A stretch of 37,018 nt of DNA from a virus, in IMG/VR virus record IMGVR_UViG_3300020213_000007, positions 1-37,018 of that record, one strand, 5' to 3'. Both the position numbers and the translations under genes were made by a program. Shown piece after piece: positions 5,499-12,388 of the stretch; the stretch's first letter is position 1; each line of letters opens with the position of its first letter. Under the pieces are notes generated by a model. It ran no database searches. It had not been told where the DNA came from and worked only from the letters and a program-made list of their open reading frames with translations.

Positions 5499-5914
5499 CG
5501 GACCCACCCATCTCCGGGCGGCAACGCCTGGGCGTCGTCGGAGGGGGAAGGCCGGGACAGGCCGATGAGGCGGGATTCTCGCGGGTGGGCGTGGATCTCG
5601 TGGTGCGCCCGAGCGCAGAGCCACAGGCCGTTCTCCGGCTTGTGTGCGCCTCCCAGGCTGCGAGGGAGCACATGGTGGGCGTGGACGCCTGGGTGGGCTC
5701 GGGCAACGCCGCAGAAGGCGCGCCGGTGGGTGTCGGTCCACACCTCGCACAGTCCGCCGGCGCGAGCTCGGACGGCCTCGCGGAAGGCGTCGATGGCTGG
5801 GGCTTCCCGGATCGCGCGCGCGCCTCGGGCCCGCAGGCCCGCGTACGCGTGGAAGCCGGCGTGGCCGACTGGTCGGCGGCAGGGCCGGCCACGCCTCGCC
5901 GCCGGGCACATCAT
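5495..5914 (-). CDS. HNH endonuclease
   Basis: 139 residues, start MMCPAARRG at 5914 overlapping the previous stop as TGATG. The HNH motif is HAHHVLPRSLGG, then KPENGLWLC, then HHEIHAHP, with H80-H81, N95 and the last His as the likely metal and catalytic residues. C15-like and C56 cysteines upstream may bind zinc only in part. The role may be recombination, packaging or DNA modification. It is close to SSB-like and VRR-NUC genes, suggesting DNA metabolism. Confidence 0.85.
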   Translation of the reverse strand: MMCPAARRGRPCRRPVGHAGFHAYAGLRARGARAIREAPAIDAFREAVRARAGGLCEVWTDTHRRAFCGVARAHPGVHAHHVLPRSLGGAHKPENGLWLCARAHHEIHAHPRESRLIGLSRPSPSDDAQALPPGDGWVR

Positions 5915-6288
5915 CAGACCATCGCCCTGAGGTTGGCGTTGATCGAGCGCAATGCGTCGAGCTGGGAGCGGTAGGCCCTGCCGGCCTCCTGGCAGGCCAT
6001 CAGTCGAGCCTCGGCGATGCGGCGGGCCAGGTAGGCGTCGGCGGTCACGAGTGCTGCCTGGGCGTCCCGTTCGGCGACCGTGTCCGCGTCGGCCTTGAGC
6101 ACGGCCTGGGCGTGCTCCCGCTTGTACGTCGCGTCGGCCACGGCGGCGAACTCGGCACGCTCGGCGAGGACGTGGAGATTCTCCTCGCCGAGTCGAGCGA
6201 GGCGCATGATCTCGCGCTCGACGTCGGTCTGCACGACCATCGTCGAGTGCGCGCGCTTGTCGTCGGCGGCGAAGTCGGGCCAAGCCAC
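5914..6288 (-). CDS. Helical protein, possible recombination mediator
   Basis: 124 residues, GTG start directly after the previous TAG. The sequence is almost entirely charged helix, with VERE, YKREHAQAVLKADADTVAERDA and a closing AYRSQLDALRSINANLRAM. This layout resembles a widespread actinophage family sometimes compared with UvsY-like mediators that load recombinases on single-stranded DNA. The match is from memory of the pattern, so the function is tentative. The neighbouring SSB-like gene supports it. Confidence 0.72.
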   Translation of the reverse strand: MAWPDFAADDKRAHSTMVVQTDVEREIMRLARLGEENLHVLAERAEFAAVADATYKREHAQAVLKADADTVAERDAQAALVTADAYLARRIAEARLMACQEAGRAYRSQLDALRSINANLRAMV

Positions 6289-6289
6289 G

Positions 6290-6709
6290 CTAGAACGGTT
6301 CGCCGCTGAAGTCGTCGGGCTCGGGCTCGGGTGCCGGCGGCGTCGGTGCGACGGCCGGGGCCGTGGCGGCGAACGGGTCGACCTCGCCGCACTTGTGGCG
6401 CACCGCGAACATCTTTTTTGTGCCGTTCGGCGTCTTCTCTGTGCCGGTGAACTTCGCCGCGATCATGTCTCCGACCTGGGGCTGTAGCGCTCCAACCTGC
6501 ATACGTAGATCCACCTTGTCGACCGCGAGCGTCACCGTGTCACCGCCGCCGCGCGGCTCGAGGTCGAGCAACGGTACCGGGCCCTTGTCCGGGTCGAACG
6601 TGTGGACGCGGATGGCGACGATCTTGCCGACCACCTCATCCCCGATCGCCTCGAACTTTACGAAGTCGCCGCCGCCGGCAAACGGCGACCAGTCGAATGC
6701 GTCACTCAT
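6290..6709 (-). CDS. SSB-like OB-fold protein
   Basis: 139 residues starting MSDAFDWSPFAGGGDFVKF, after GGAG with nine-base spacing; an ATG at 6736 would add nine residues. The core (about 15-100) is beta-rich with GDEVVGKIVAIR and VGDMIAAKFTG, consistent with an OB fold. A disordered Pro/Glu linker leads to an acidic end, DDFSGEPF, like the protein-interaction tip of bacterial SSB. It probably binds single-stranded DNA in phage replication. Confidence 0.72.
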   Translation of the reverse strand: MSDAFDWSPFAGGGDFVKFEAIGDEVVGKIVAIRVHTFDPDKGPVPLLDLEPRGGGDTVTLAVDKVDLRMQVGALQPQVGDMIAAKFTGTEKTPNGTKKMFAVRHKCGEVDPFAATAPAVAPTPPAPEPEPDDFSGEPF

Positions 6710-6713
6710 GGCA

Positions 6714-6923
6714 TCATCTCCATCTCGGGTGATCATCGTCCCACCACGACTCGTTGCCGTAGGGCGGTTGGTTCGGGTCATGGTCGTCGTACACCGCCGC
6801 CCGCGACGTAGCGGGCGGTAGCGGACGGCCGGTGCCGGGGTCGAGCCCGGCCGCGATGCGCTCATCTTCGAGGCGGTCGCGGGCGATGAACTGTCGGCGC
6901 TGCGATCGCGCGTTTTCGCTCAT
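6714..6923 (-). CDS. 69-residue hypothetical protein
   Basis: MSENARSQRRQFIARDRLED start; the N-terminal half is a basic amphipathic helix, the C-terminal half is rich in Pro, Asp and Trp. The ATG overlaps the stop of the WhiB-like gene (ATGA). Function unknown. Confidence 0.7.
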   Translation of the reverse strand: MSENARSQRRQFIARDRLEDERIAAGLDPGTGRPLPPATSRAAVYDDHDPNQPPYGNESWWDDDHPRWR

Positions 6924-7327
6924 CGCATCGCCGCTTGGCGATACGAGCGAGACGAGCGAGACTGCATGTCGCGTCGATGGTGGACGGCGCAGACCGGCCC
7001 GCAACATGTCGGGACCTGGCCCGGCGACACGCGCCACCGAAAGACGCGATGACAGCCGGCGCAGCGCAGCGAGCGGTAACGCGCCACGCCGGTCGCGACC
7101 TCGACTGCCCGGAGCTTCTGGCGCTGCTTCGGCGCCAACCCGGCTCTGAGTCCCCAGCGGTCGTGAGTGGCGAACGCGTCGTCGAGGCACTCGGTCGCGA
7201 CGGGACAACGCGCGCAGGCGGCGCGCGTCGTCGGCGGATACGCCGCGCCGTCGCGCCCGTTCGGGCCCGCGGAGAAGAACAGGTTTGTGTCCATGTCTTT
7301 GCACGCCGCGTCGTCCCGCCAGGTCAT
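6920..7327 (-). CDS. WhiB-like transcription regulator with extra Cys cluster
   Basis: 135 residues. The WhiB iron-sulfur set is present: C9, then CARC (C38, C41) and C47, with TNLFF before and DRWGLRAGL after, in place of the usual G(V/I)WGG turn. WhiB-like proteins carry a 4Fe-4S cluster and bind the primary sigma factor; phage members can repress host whiB genes or cause exclusion. Unusually, a second cysteine group (C89, C92, C108, C109, C113) follows, suggesting an added zinc ribbon. The family is confined to actinobacteria and their phages, which points to the host. Confidence 0.9.
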   Translation of the reverse strand: MTWRDDAACKDMDTNLFFSAGPNGRDGAAYPPTTRAACARCPVATECLDDAFATHDRWGLRAGLAPKQRQKLRAVEVATGVARYRSLRCAGCHRVFRWRVSPGQVPTCCGPVCAVHHRRDMQSRSSRSYRQAAMR

Positions 7328-7482
7328 TCGTACGCGCCGGCGTCGGCGTCACTGTCGGCTTGGACGTTTGCCTCGTGCGCTTCACTGTCCTCGGGGGTCG
7401 TTGGGTCGTCCGGGTCGCCCCAGTCGTACGGGCGGTGGCGGACGATCCGCACGTCATTCCGCCACACGGTCAGTACCTCCAT
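7324..7482 (-). CDS. 52-residue acidic protein
   Basis: MEVLTVWRNDVRIVRHRPYDW start and an Asp/Glu-rich tail ending ADAGAYE. Start TGATG and stop ATGA overlaps join it to the genes on both sides. Its first 26 bases (antisense of 7459-7484) recur exactly at 7774-7799, where another MEVLTVWR reading begins. Function unknown; it may interact with nucleic acid through the basic N-terminal half. Confidence 0.75.
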   Translation of the reverse strand: MEVLTVWRNDVRIVRHRPYDWGDPDDPTTPEDSEAHEANVQADSDADAGAYE

Positions 7483-7685
7483 CACGACAGGGCCGCGTCA
7501 AAGGCGGCGTGGAGGGACCGCAGCGCGTCGCCCGCGGCGACACAAGCGGCCGTGCGTCGTCGCCCGGCGGCGGCGTGTTCGGCCGTGAGGTCGTCGTGTG
7601 CCCACGTCGAGTAGATCATCTCGCGGCGCGCCTCGCGGTAGGCGGTGAGCGCCGCCAGGATGACCGGGTCGAGCTGGTCGCTCAT
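7482..7685 (-). CDS. 67-residue helical protein
   Basis: MSDQLDPVILAALTAYREARREM start at 7685, overlapping the preceding TGA (ATGA). Ala-rich helices throughout; no recognisable motif. Ends LHAAFDAALS, with its stop overlapping the next ATG (TGATG). Confidence 0.72.
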   Translation of the reverse strand: MSDQLDPVILAALTAYREARREMIYSTWAHDDLTAEHAAAGRRRTAACVAAGDALRSLHAAFDAALS

Positions 7686-7912
7686 CGCAGTCTCCTGTCG
7701 CGGCCGACGGTGTTGGGGCGCCCGGCGTCGCCGCCGGGAAGAACGGACGACGCACGATGACGGCCTGGCGCTGCCGCCACACGGTCAGTACCTCCATCAT
7801 CGTTGGGCGTCCCCAACTCTTGGGTCACCGTCCAGATCGCGTAGATCGCGGACGTGACCACGAGCAGCATCGCCGCGCAGATCGCGACGAAGGTGAGGTC
7901 ATAGGCGCTCAT
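7682..7912 (-). CDS. Small single-pass membrane protein
   Basis: 76 residues. Residues 5-30 (YDLTFVAICAAMLLVVTSA and on) form one transmembrane helix, then a polar Arg-rich tail. The last 35 residues overlap, in another frame, the second copy of the MEVLTVWR start, and their composition is unconvincing, so the gene may have run on after a frameshift. Function unknown. Confidence 0.65.
   Translation of the reverse strand: MSAYDLTFVAICAAMLLVVTSAIYAIWTVTQELGTPNDDGGTDRVAAAPGRHRASSVLPGGDAGRPNTVGRDRRLR
7774..7799. repeat. 26-base direct repeat, copy of 7459-7484
   Basis: Identical to 7459-7484, with a period of 315 bases. On the minus strand both copies contain ATGGAGGTACTGACCGTGTGG, i.e. a gene start encoding MEVLTVWR. 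Here the frame stays open to 7498 (about 100 codons) but overlaps two other genes, so it is probably a vestigial duplicate start. Confidence 0.7.
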
Positions 7913-8223
7913 ATGGTGGCTGCTCCCACAATGTCGTCACAGTCGTGGAGCGCGACGGCGAAGTCGATGAGTGCGTCGGTGTCGAGTGGCGGGCCGTTCG
8001 GGTGGGGCTCGTCGGGCCAACAGCAATAGGTGACTCGACATCCGGCCTCGACGAGCTGGTGAGCGACGCGGGACGCGCAACGTTTCGCGTTGGCCCCGGC
8101 GCACGTGGGGCACCGGAACGAGTAGGAGCAGACATCGGCGGGCCAGAGCAGCACGTCCACGTCGTCGACCGTGACGACGACGTCGCCGCAGTCGGGGCAG
8201 ACGGCCCGGATCTGGGCGATCAC
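7909..8223 (-). CDS. Zinc-ribbon protein of an actinobacterial/actinophage family
   Basis: 104 residues from a GTG that overlaps the HTH gene stop (GTGA). CPDCG (about 10-14) and CPTC (about 38-41) form a zinc ribbon, followed by helices and the closing TDALIDFAVALHD. I recognise the layout (two CPxC pairs, then a (D)DLLDFxxxL end) from many actinobacterial and actinophage hypothetical proteins. Function unknown. Confidence 0.78.
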   Translation of the reverse strand: MIAQIRAVCPDCGDVVVTVDDVDVLLWPADVCSYSFRCPTCAGANAKRCASRVAHQLVEAGCRVTYCCWPDEPHPNGPPLDTDALIDFAVALHDCDDIVGAATI

Positions 8224-8414
8224 GAGGGGTCGTCGCCTGACATCAGGCGCTCCAGGTCGGCGCGAGAGATGCGCTGCCAGGCCCCGGCCCCGCCCCAGCG
8301 GTGCGCGGTCAGCCGTCCCTCGCGGACCCACCGGGTGATCGTGTCGCGATGCACGCCGACCAGCTCCGCGGCCTCGCCGGTGGTGAGCCAGGGGCGTTCG
8401 GGTGCGATCGGCAT
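8220..8414 (-). CDS. HTH DNA-binding protein (excisionase/MerR-type)
   Basis: 64 residues from ATG 8414; a GTG at 8450 would add 12. WLTTGEAAELVGVHRDTITRWVREGRL is a clear helix-turn-helix of the excisionase/HTH_17 type, with a WQRISRADLERLM wing and end helix. It is the first gene of the leftward operon and lies opposite the rightward operon, so it is well placed to regulate the shared control region. It could also be a recombination directionality factor, but no integrase is seen. Confidence 0.82.
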   Translation of the reverse strand: MPIAPERPWLTTGEAAELVGVHRDTITRWVREGRLTAHRWGGAGAWQRISRADLERLMSGDDPS

Positions 8415-8479
8415 GGCGACATCATGCCTGACTTTTCGGCACTCGTCCACACTTTGCCGATGTTTCTAGCGTTTTCCCC

Positions 8480-8509
8480 TTGACATCCTCCGCCGACCTG
8501 TCATCATTA
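8480..8509 (+). promoter_or_regulatory. Candidate promoter for rightward operon (possibly leaderless)
   Basis: TTGACA at 8480-8485 is a perfect -35. At 17-18 bases spacing lies ATCATT/TCATTA (8503-8509), a fair -10. Transcription would begin about at 8514-8516, essentially at the ATG at 8515, and no ribosome site precedes that ATG. Leaderless messages are common in actinobacteria. An imperfect inverted repeat CGGCA...TGCCG at about 8438-8460 could be an operator for the divergent HTH gene. Confidence 0.6.
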
Positions 8510-8514
8510 CATGC

Positions 8515-8850
8515 ATGACCACCACCACATACGCCAAGACCAAAGCCGGAGAATGGGTCGCCAAAGGCCCCGTCGCCATCATCATCGAGGGTCAGGTGAC
8601 CGTCACCAAGCGGGACGGCAGCAGCAAGACCGAGACCATCGTGCGCGTCGGCAAGGCCTGGACCCAGGACGGCGAGCAGATCCGCTACGGATACCTCGCC
8701 CCGACCAGCACGGCCCCCACATCGGCCCCCCGCACGAACGCCGACGACGGCACCCACACATGCCGGATGTGCCGGTGCCACACCGACCGCCCCAACCGGA
8801 GCATCCTCTTCGACGGCTGCGCCGGCTGCGGGTGCGACCAGGACTGGTAA
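8515..8850 (+). CDS. Actinophage conserved small protein with C-terminal Cys motifs
   Basis: 111 residues. The first 60 (TYAKTKAGEWVAKGPV, VTVTKRDGSSKTETIVRVGKAW, IRYGYLA) form a small beta domain seen in many actinophage proteins of unknown function. After a Thr/Ala linker come CRMCRC and CAGCGC, probably metal-binding. First gene of the rightward operon, with its ATG next to the promoter. Possibly an early regulator; function not known. Confidence 0.82.
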   Translation: MTTTTYAKTKAGEWVAKGPVAIIIEGQVTVTKRDGSSKTETIVRVGKAWTQDGEQIRYGYLAPTSTAPTSAPRTNADDGTHTCRMCRCHTDRPNRSILFDGCAGCGCDQDW

Positions 8851-8920
8851 CGGCGCCTCATCGGGCCTCTGCCACGACTGCTACTGACCACCACCACCAC
8901 CACCCGACGGAAGGAATGCC

Positions 8921-9247
8921 ATGACCCACAGCCCCCGCCACCACTATTACGCCGTCCTGCCTCGCGGTTTTGCCAATGAATACGACCTCTACGCGGTGCC
9001 CGAAGCCGACTCGGCCGACTTCGCGGCTTACCTCGACGCCCGATATGGCGGCGTCGGCCCCGCGATCGCCCGGCGCGTCTCGCGGGACCGGGCGCTGGAC
9101 TTGTCCGTCGCGAGGTCCACCAACCGTCACGCCGGCTGGGCAGTGGACAGTCAAGCGGCCGCTATGTGTGAGCCCGGCACGCTGGCGTCTTCTCGGCGCG
9201 AGGTGGCGGAACTGCTCGCCGAGTGGCGCTCTGCCACCGACGCGTAG
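8921..9247 (+). CDS. Hypothetical protein, 108 residues
   Basis: MTHSPRHHYYAVLPRGFANEY start after GGAAGGAATGCC. Mixed alpha/beta composition, one cysteine, ending in a helix (EVAELLAEWRSATDA). Preceded by a CCACCACCACCAC run also seen before the next gene. Function unknown. Confidence 0.8.
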   Translation: MTHSPRHHYYAVLPRGFANEYDLYAVPEADSADFAAYLDARYGGVGPAIARRVSRDRALDLSVARSTNRHAGWAVDSQAAAMCEPGTLASSRREVAELLAEWRSATDA

Positions 9248-9322
9248 GCAGCGTCTCACCCTCGGGCCTGCGCTTGAGGGCGGGGCGGTACCTATCCACC
9301 ACCACCACGAAAGGACATGCGA

Positions 9323-9871
9323 ATGACGAAATACCGAATCATCGAGGGCGGCTACGACGGCCCCGAGGTTGAGGTAGCCGAGTCGGACGGCGTCGCGGAG
9401 GCGCTGCGCTTGGCGGTCGAGGACGTCGACCCCGACACATACACGTGCGACGAGACAATGTGGGTCGACGTGACCGTGATCGAGGTCGCGCCGCCCTGCC
9501 CGGCGCACGGACCGGAGCGCATCGACGAGGGCGGGCTCGGGGACAACTACCGCGGGACCGAGGCGTGGTGCTGGGCCGTCGACTGCGACTGGACCGCCGA
9601 CCTCGCGAGCGCGTCGGACACGGTGACGATCGACCCGCCCGAGCCGCCGTGCACGACCCCCGGCCGTGCGGGGCACGACTGGCAGGCCCCGCACGCACTC
9701 GTCGGCGGGCTCGAGGAGAACCCTGGAGTGTGGGGCAACGGTGGCGGTGTCATCGTCCACGAAATCTGTGACTGCGGTGTGCTCCGGATACGCGACACGT
9801 GGGCGACGCGGAACGACACGGGCGAGCAGGGCCTCGACTCGGTGCGGTACGAGACGGCGGTGTCCGAATGA
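9323..9871 (+). CDS. Hypothetical protein with Cys/Trp-rich middle
   Basis: 182 residues. The start is taken as ATG 9323 (MTKYRIIEGGYDG), because AAAGGA then lies at normal spacing; the ATG at 9317 is too close. An acidic alpha/beta N-terminus is followed by CPAHG, WCWAVDCDW, CTTPG, GHDW and CDCGVLRIRDTW segments that resemble small zinc-binding or DNA-binding sensor proteins. Stop overlaps the next ATG (ATGA). Function unknown. Confidence 0.8.
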   Translation: MTKYRIIEGGYDGPEVEVAESDGVAEALRLAVEDVDPDTYTCDETMWVDVTVIEVAPPCPAHGPERIDEGGLGDNYRGTEAWCWAVDCDWTADLASASDTVTIDPPEPPCTTPGRAGHDWQAPHALVGGLEENPGVWGNGGGVIVHEICDCGVLRIRDTWATRNDTGEQGLDSVRYETAVSE

Positions 9872-10245
9872 TCGCGCGGAAAGGCGACTTGTGCGCGATC
9901 GAGTTGACTACCAGCTACACGATGGCAGCGACCTACAAGGTGGAGCGCGAGACGGCGTGGCGGCTCGGCATCGTGACGAGCGCCACCAGGCCCGGCGTCG
10001 TCCGTACCGCCTCGTACGAGTGGCAATGGCAGCGCGGAGCGGACGTGGCTCGCGAGGTGTACGCCGGCGGCCCCCGACGGACTGTGGGCCTCGGCCAGAT
10101 CGTCACGCATCCTGCGATCGGCTGTCCGCGAGACGAGATTCTCGACGCGGCCAAGGGCCTGACGTTCGCCGACTTCGACGAGGTTCGGGAGTTCCTGGCG
10201 CGCTGGAAGCCGCGCGCCGGCGCACAGGCGAGGTGTCAGGCATGA
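9868..10245 (+). CDS. Hypothetical protein, 125 residues
   Basis: Start MIARKGDLCAIELTTSYTMAATYKVERE. Beta-rich first part (YKVERETAWRLGIVTSATRPGVVRTA), a helix-rich end (ILDAAKGLTFADFDEVREFLARWK). Coupled by ATGA to both neighbours. Such small proteins recur in actinobacterial accessory regions; no function is assigned. Confidence 0.78.
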   Translation: MIARKGDLCAIELTTSYTMAATYKVERETAWRLGIVTSATRPGVVRTASYEWQWQRGADVAREVYAGGPRRTVGLGQIVTHPAIGCPRDEILDAAKGLTFADFDEVREFLARWKPRAGAQARCQA

Positions 10246-10697
10246 CCCGGCGGCAAGGTCCCACCACACCCCGGAGCATCGAGGACACGGCCGACCAGCT
10301 CGCGGCGGAGCTGCAAGCCGCCGCGCGCCCGATCGTCGGACTCGCCGGCGCCGACGTCGCATCGACCTCGGCGGTCCTCGCCGGCCAGCTCGACGACTCC
10401 GTCGTTGGCGCCGGCCTATCCGGGCGCACAAGCGCCCGGATCATGTGCGCGCTCTGGCCGCACGCCAGCCCGGAGGATGTGGGACGGGCCGACTGGTGGC
10501 GGACGCCGCTCGGTCGGGCGTGCGCCCGCTCACTCGCGGCTGACGACGTGACGGTGTCGCAATCGGTCGCCGCCGCGATGTTGGGTGTCACCCGCGGGAC
10601 TATCGCGCAGCTCGTGCATCGCGGGTCGTTGGCTCGCCCCTCGCCTGGTGGCGGCGTGTCGCGGTCGTCGGTGTTGTCGCGCCTCGCTCGCGGCTGA
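10242..10697 (+). CDS. HTH protein closing the rightward operon
   Basis: 151 residues, MTRRQGPTTPRSIEDTADQLA start. The C-terminal region VTVSQSVAAAMLGVTRGTIAQLVHRGSL is a helix-turn-helix of the excisionase/MerR-like type, followed by GGGVSRSSVLSRLARG. The N-terminal helical domain resembles accessory regions of phage regulators. Likely a DNA-binding regulator acting with, or against, the HTH protein at 8220. The shared terminator follows 55 bases later. Confidence 0.75.
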   Translation: MTRRQGPTTPRSIEDTADQLAAELQAAARPIVGLAGADVASTSAVLAGQLDDSVVGAGLSGRTSARIMCALWPHASPEDVGRADWWRTPLGRACARSLAADDVTVSQSVAAAMLGVTRGTIAQLVHRGSLARPSPGGGVSRSSVLSRLARG

Positions 10698-10751
10698 CAG
10701 CGAGGGGATTCAATCGGCGGATTTCATGCCACCACACATGCCATGACGCGA

Positions 10752-10781
10752 AAAGGCCCCCGGCCGAAGCCGGGGGCCTTT
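10752..10781. terminator. Bidirectional rho-independent terminator
   Basis: A perfect 13-base-pair stem (10752-10764 with 10769-10781) AAAGGCCCCCGGC / GCCGGGGGCCTTT closes a CGAA tetraloop. The A and T runs on the two sides supply the U tract in either direction. It lies between two converging operons, the rightward one ending at 10697 and the late one ending at 10804, and would stop both. A CG dinucleotide run (about 10791-10802) follows. Confidence 0.92.
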
Positions 10782-10803
10782 GTCGTCTACGCGCGCGCGC
10801 GCG

Positions 10804-11157
10804 CTACGCCGAATCCATGTCGAGGTAGAACTGCCAGATGCGCGGCTTCGAGTCGCTCGTGCGCGTCGCCGTGAGCGTCGCCTTGTATCGCCCGGCGACG
10901 AGGAGGTCGAGTTCGCCGGTCAAGTCGAACGCGATCGTGAGATTTGGCGTGCCGCTGTCAATCGTCCCAGAGCCAGCGGCGCCGGTGAAGTCATCAGCCT
11001 TCGAGAATCGTTGCTGCCCGCCGAGAGTGCGGACGACGAGCGTGTAGGTGTGCGCCACCGACAGGTTGACGAGGTCGTCATCCTCGGTGAGCCACAGCGC
11101 GATGTCGGGTAGCACGGCACCGACGACGCGGCGAAGGGCTGGTAGGTCGTGGCTCAT
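10804..11157 (-). CDS. Last late-operon structural protein, 117 residues
   Basis: MSHDLPALRRVVGAVLPDIALW start, ATGA-coupled to the repeat-rich gene upstream. Beta-strand pattern throughout (LTIAFDLTGELDLLVAGRYKATLTATRTSD) suggests a small beta-sandwich, as in tail fibre or decoration parts. It ends just before the terminator. Probably virion-associated; exact role unknown. Confidence 0.75.
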   Translation of the reverse strand: MSHDLPALRRVVGAVLPDIALWLTEDDDLVNLSVAHTYTLVVRTLGGQQRFSKADDFTGAAGSGTIDSGTPNLTIAFDLTGELDLLVAGRYKATLTATRTSDSKPRIWQFYLDMDSA

Positions 11158-11894
11158 CGGGCCCCCTCGAGGACTTGTTGGCTGACGGTGCGGAGCGCGA
11201 GTGCGCCAGTGGCATCAATCGTGATCGCGGCGACGGTGCGGAGCGCGAGTGCGCCAGTGGCATCAATCGTGATCGCGGCGACGGTGCGGAGCGCGACTTT
11301 CCGTGGGCGTGGGTCGGCGACCGCGACTACGGCGACAAGCGCGAACCCGGAGCCGATCGCGACGACCCCAAGAACGGTGCGCGTTCCCGTGACGGCAAGG
11401 GTCGAACCTGACGAGATCGCCGCGGTTCCGTTGACGGTCCGCGCGCCGACTGCGGCGACAAGCGCGAACCCGGAGCCGATCGCGACGACTCCGAAGACGG
11501 TGCGCGTGCCGACAACGACAAGAGTCGAGCCTGACGAAATCGCGACGACTCCGAAGACGGTACGCGTGCCGACAACGGCAAGGGTTGCGCCTGACGAAAT
11601 CGCGACGGTTCCGTTGACGGTGCGCGTTCCGACTACGACAATGGTTGCGCCGGAACTGATCGCGACAGTTCCGAGAACGGTACGCGTTCCGACAACGGCA
11701 ATGGTCGAGCCTGACGAGATCGCAGCGGTTCCGAAGACGGTACGGGTGCCCGTCGCGGTGAGGGTTGCGCCTGAGCTGATCGCGACGGTACCGAAGACGG
11801 TGGTACCCGCGGCGACCTTGGTCGCCGTGTAGAACGGCTGACGCCGGCGCGCGCGGGCCGTGATCGGCCGTCGCGTTCTCGCCGTGAACCTCAC
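11154..11894 (-). CDS. Repeat-rich tail/adhesin protein (20-residue repeats)
   Basis: 246 residues, GTG start after GAGGAG. A basic N-terminus is followed by eight repeats of about 20 residues (residues 30-188) of form GTRTVFGTVAISSGATLxVV, then two copies of a 16-residue unit (ALRTVAAITIDATGAL; DNA period 48 at 11185-11280). The regular short hydrophobic strands separated by Gly/Ser/Thr turns suggest a beta-solenoid or beta-roll shaft. Position at the end of the tail fibre genes supports a host-contact fibre. Repeat number could change by recombination. Confidence 0.8.
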   Translation of the reverse strand: MRFTARTRRPITARARRRQPFYTATKVAAGTTVFGTVAISSGATLTATGTRTVFGTAAISSGSTIAVVGTRTVLGTVAISSGATIVVVGTRTVNGTVAISSGATLAVVGTRTVFGVVAISSGSTLVVVGTRTVFGVVAIGSGFALVAAVGARTVNGTAAISSGSTLAVTGTRTVLGVVAIGSGFALVAVVAVADPRPRKVALRTVAAITIDATGALALRTVAAITIDATGALALRTVSQQVLEGAR

Positions 11895-11895
11895 G

Positions 11896-12387
11896 TCAGT
11901 TCTCCTCGCCGACCCAGGCCGTGCCGCTCATCACGATGTCATCTGTCACGGTGCCGTCGAGGCGGATCACCATCCGCGTCTTCGCCGCGGTGCAGCGCAA
12001 CCATTGTTGCTCCGTCAATGGCTTGTCGATCCCAGGACGCGTCGGCAGACAGCCGGCGTACAGGATCTCAGTTGTACCCGCGCCGACGACCGCGATTGTG
12101 GTGTCGTTGACGCGGGCGGTGAATGATGCGGCTGTGTCGTTCTCGCAGATCGCCTGGGGGGTTGGGGCCGTTCCGCCCGACCCGACCGTCGCGAGCCCGC
12201 GAATGATCGTGATGGGAAGGAACTCCTCCTGAGCATCACCCGCGTCGGCGGCAATGCCGGCGTTGTAGATTTCGGCCGCGAGCAACACAATCGGCTTGTT
12301 CGCCACCGGCGCGAACATGAACAGGTCCTGGTCGGTACCCGCGGTCGTGATGGTGACCTTGTTGAAAATGACGGTGTAGACGCGCAT
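11896..12387 (-). CDS. Tail-associated protein, 163 residues
   Basis: MRVYTVIFNKVTITTAGTDQD start. Beta-rich, with a segment on chemical environment-like strands (LFMFAPVANKPIVLLAAEIYNAG) and an FTARVNDTTI core. Typical size and composition of small phage tail or fibre-accessory proteins following the large fibre gene. No catalytic motif seen. Confidence 0.75.
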   Translation of the reverse strand: MRVYTVIFNKVTITTAGTDQDLFMFAPVANKPIVLLAAEIYNAGIAADAGDAQEEFLPITIIRGLATVGSGGTAPTPQAICENDTAASFTARVNDTTIAVVGAGTTEILYAGCLPTRPGIDKPLTEQQWLRCTAAKTRMVIRLDGTVTDDIVMSGTAWVGEEN

Positions 12388-12388
12388 G

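Noticed and set aside
7498-7800. About 100-codon gene starting MMEVLTVWR
   Set aside because: It overlaps two better-supported genes over most of its length, and after the first 15 residues its composition is that of an antisense/out-of-frame shadow. Recorded as a repeat instead.
8220-8414. Repressor (CI-like) of a lysogeny switch
   Set aside because: It is only a short excisionase-type HTH with no dimerisation or protease domain; it may regulate, but a repressor call is not supported.
10782-10803. Z-DNA or origin element in the CG run before the late-operon end
   Set aside because: It is short, lies between a terminator and a stop codon, and has nothing else supporting a function.
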